From Stentor coeruleus (Eukaryota; Ciliophora; Heterotrichea; Heterotrichida; Stentoridae), in assembly GCA_001970955.1 (NCBI GenBank), contig MPUH01000649.1, forward strand, positions 1 to 41,677: a stretch of DNA of 41,677 bases, in the 5' to 3' direction. Position 1 is the stretch's first letter; the number at the start of each line of letters is the position of its first letter. Both the position numbers and the translations under genes were made by a program. Under the pieces are notes generated by a model. That model did not search any database. It was not told the origin of the DNA and was given only the letters and a program-made list of their open reading frames with translations. Positions 40,561 through 41,677 of the stretch are shown here, in pieces.

Positions 40561-40802
40561 CTCATTTATCACCATGAATTTCTTCAACCCTTAATTCATC
40601 TTATATAAGTAAACTCAAATTTCTTTTTGTGAATGATTTTCATGCTCTAAATCTTTTATATACCTTGATTTTAACTTATACTTGTATTTCCTGTTAGAAT
40701 TTTAATCACTCACTACGTATTTCTGATTAATTTATGATGCAACTATATCTTTGAGGTGCTTTTTAGAATATTCACCTACACTATCCTATTTATCCTTGAA
40801 AA

Positions 40803-41620
40803 CTAACCCTTTTTCATGTTTAAAATTGTTTCTTTATCTTGCATAAAATCATATTTTGGAATATGAGCTTGTTCTGAAAATGTCTTCTCCACATATGATC
40901 TGCCAAATAAGATGAAAGTTTTTTTGCTTGCTCCATATTGATGTCTAAGTCTAGTTTTGATAAGCATCCATGAATTTTCAATTTGCTGGGTATGCATTAA
41001 TGCGTCATCTGAATCAACAAAGTTATATTTATGTAATACAACCTCATATTGGTAATTACCGTAATCAATATTTTCAATATTTATATAAGAAGCCCAGCCA
41101 TCACTTAAAATAGTACTTCCTGGCAGTATGAATTTTTGAATTAGATTCTCTAATGTTTCACGCCTTCTATCTTCAACAATCTGTAAGAAACAGAATCCAG
41201 TTTCTCGTTCTGTTGCTCCAAAACCCATTGCCCCTTTATTTTTTCGTCTCTGTTGTATTCCGACGAAAGAAATAAGATTCGTCAATTTCTACCGTCTATC
41301 TCATGTGCAATGAATTTCTGTGATACATTTGCGGACCATAAATTCAGAAGATAAGATTTTTGTCAAGGCTAAGATTATAATTTGAAAAAATAGAATCATA
41401 GCGAATACTTTTTTTGAAACTGCAACTATTACATCTCCAATTATACTTGTCTGATAAGCTAGAGTTTCGGTTTAATGCACATAACTTATTGCGTTTTTCG
41501 CAAATTTTTGAGTTGTGGATCAATCTTCTCTTAGCAAGCCACCTAACAGCGGATTCTACTCCAGAAAATTCATCAAATAATGAGAAGAGCCTGAATATGA
41601 TCAATGATGAATTTTCAACG
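40803..41620 (-). pseudogene. Merlin/IS1595-type DDE transposase, inactivated
   Basis: Near full-length transposase relic on the minus strand. Upstream frame (about 41620-41344): DEFSGVESAVRWLAKRRLI then a zinc-ribbon-like WRCNSCSFKKSIRYDSIFSN, with one ribbon Cys apparently replaced by Arg (ICEKR). Then TGA, TAG and a frameshift. First catalytic Asp in TVEIDESYFFRR (about 41290), second in TILSDGWASY, third acidic residue in HTQQIENSWMLIKTRLRHQYG, the pattern of the ISXO2-like/Merlin DDE domain; GATERETGFCFL is also typical. At least two stops and one frameshift make it inactive. Terminal inverted repeats not located; one end may lie beyond the window. Confidence 0.8.
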
Positions 41621-41677
41621 AATCATATACCCTTTCAAACTTTCATATAGAAAAAGTTTAATAAACACTCTCCATGG

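Noticed and set aside
1..41677. Genome-wide TAA/TAG=Gln code
   Set aside because: Conserved proteins end at TAA or TAG exactly where the family ends (PI4K 'YLTNGIL' then TAG; B56, NEK, IWS1, dynein chain), so these are real stops in ordinary genes.
1..41677. TGA=Trp (Blepharisma-like) code
   Set aside because: Conserved genes read through without in-frame TGA and use TGG for Trp.
1..41677. CRISPR arrays, rRNA, tRNA, telomeric repeats
   Set aside because: None seen: no regularly spaced repeats, no T-loop-like GGTTCGA sequence with cloverleaf partners, no terminal telomere repeats.

Overview
The window looks like macronuclear-type DNA of a heterotrich ciliate, most likely Stentor. The DNA is AT-rich and gene-dense, with short flanks. 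Four genes each contain one intron of exactly 15 nt (GTAA...A..TAG), a heterotrich hallmark. Conserved proteins read through with the standard code: TAA and TAG end nearly all genes, TGA ends one, and I saw no in-frame TGA inside a conserved gene, which argues against the Blepharisma or Condylostoma codes. The gene set (cytoplasmic dynein intermediate chain, PI4K-beta, IWS1, NEK kinase, BDP1, PP2A B56) is eukaryotic housekeeping.

Layout. 1-3500: a diverged direct repeat brackets a membrane-protein gene; one repeat arm carries a 96-bp fragment of the BDP1 gene, and a CXC/tesmin-like relic follows. 3502-4170: BDP1. 5448-8519: tandem PP2A B56 paralogues, then a convergent PP2C and PI4K-beta. 12146-19116: coiled-coil protein, a small spliced gene, a heptad-repeat ORF, a C2H2 zinc-finger protein and a basic unknown. 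19700-22555: mobile-element graveyard (reverse transcriptase fragment, pogo/Tigger-like DDE fragment), then a 256-codon frame broken only by TAA/TAG. 22588-27730: coiled-coil protein, an ABCD-type half transporter with an eroded ATPase site, and a dead ABCG copy. 28536-34784: myristoylatable PP2C, dynein intermediate chain, FYVE-like coiled-coil protein and a secreted coiled-coil protein. 36386-39772: coiled-coil protein, IWS1, NEK kinase. 39826-41677: a small ORF, a poorly preserved relic and a broken Merlin/IS1595-type transposase.

The neighbours form no operon; they are independent housekeeping genes in divergent and convergent pairs. Intergenic DNA is C-rich on the coding strand upstream of genes and G-rich downstream, so composition alone predicts gene orientation. 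Nine of the eleven 'n' characters join exact or near-exact overlapping copies of 32-224 bp: these are unmerged contig ends, not biological repeats. The most unusual region is 21621-22555, a full-length frame whose only interruptions are TAA/TAG.
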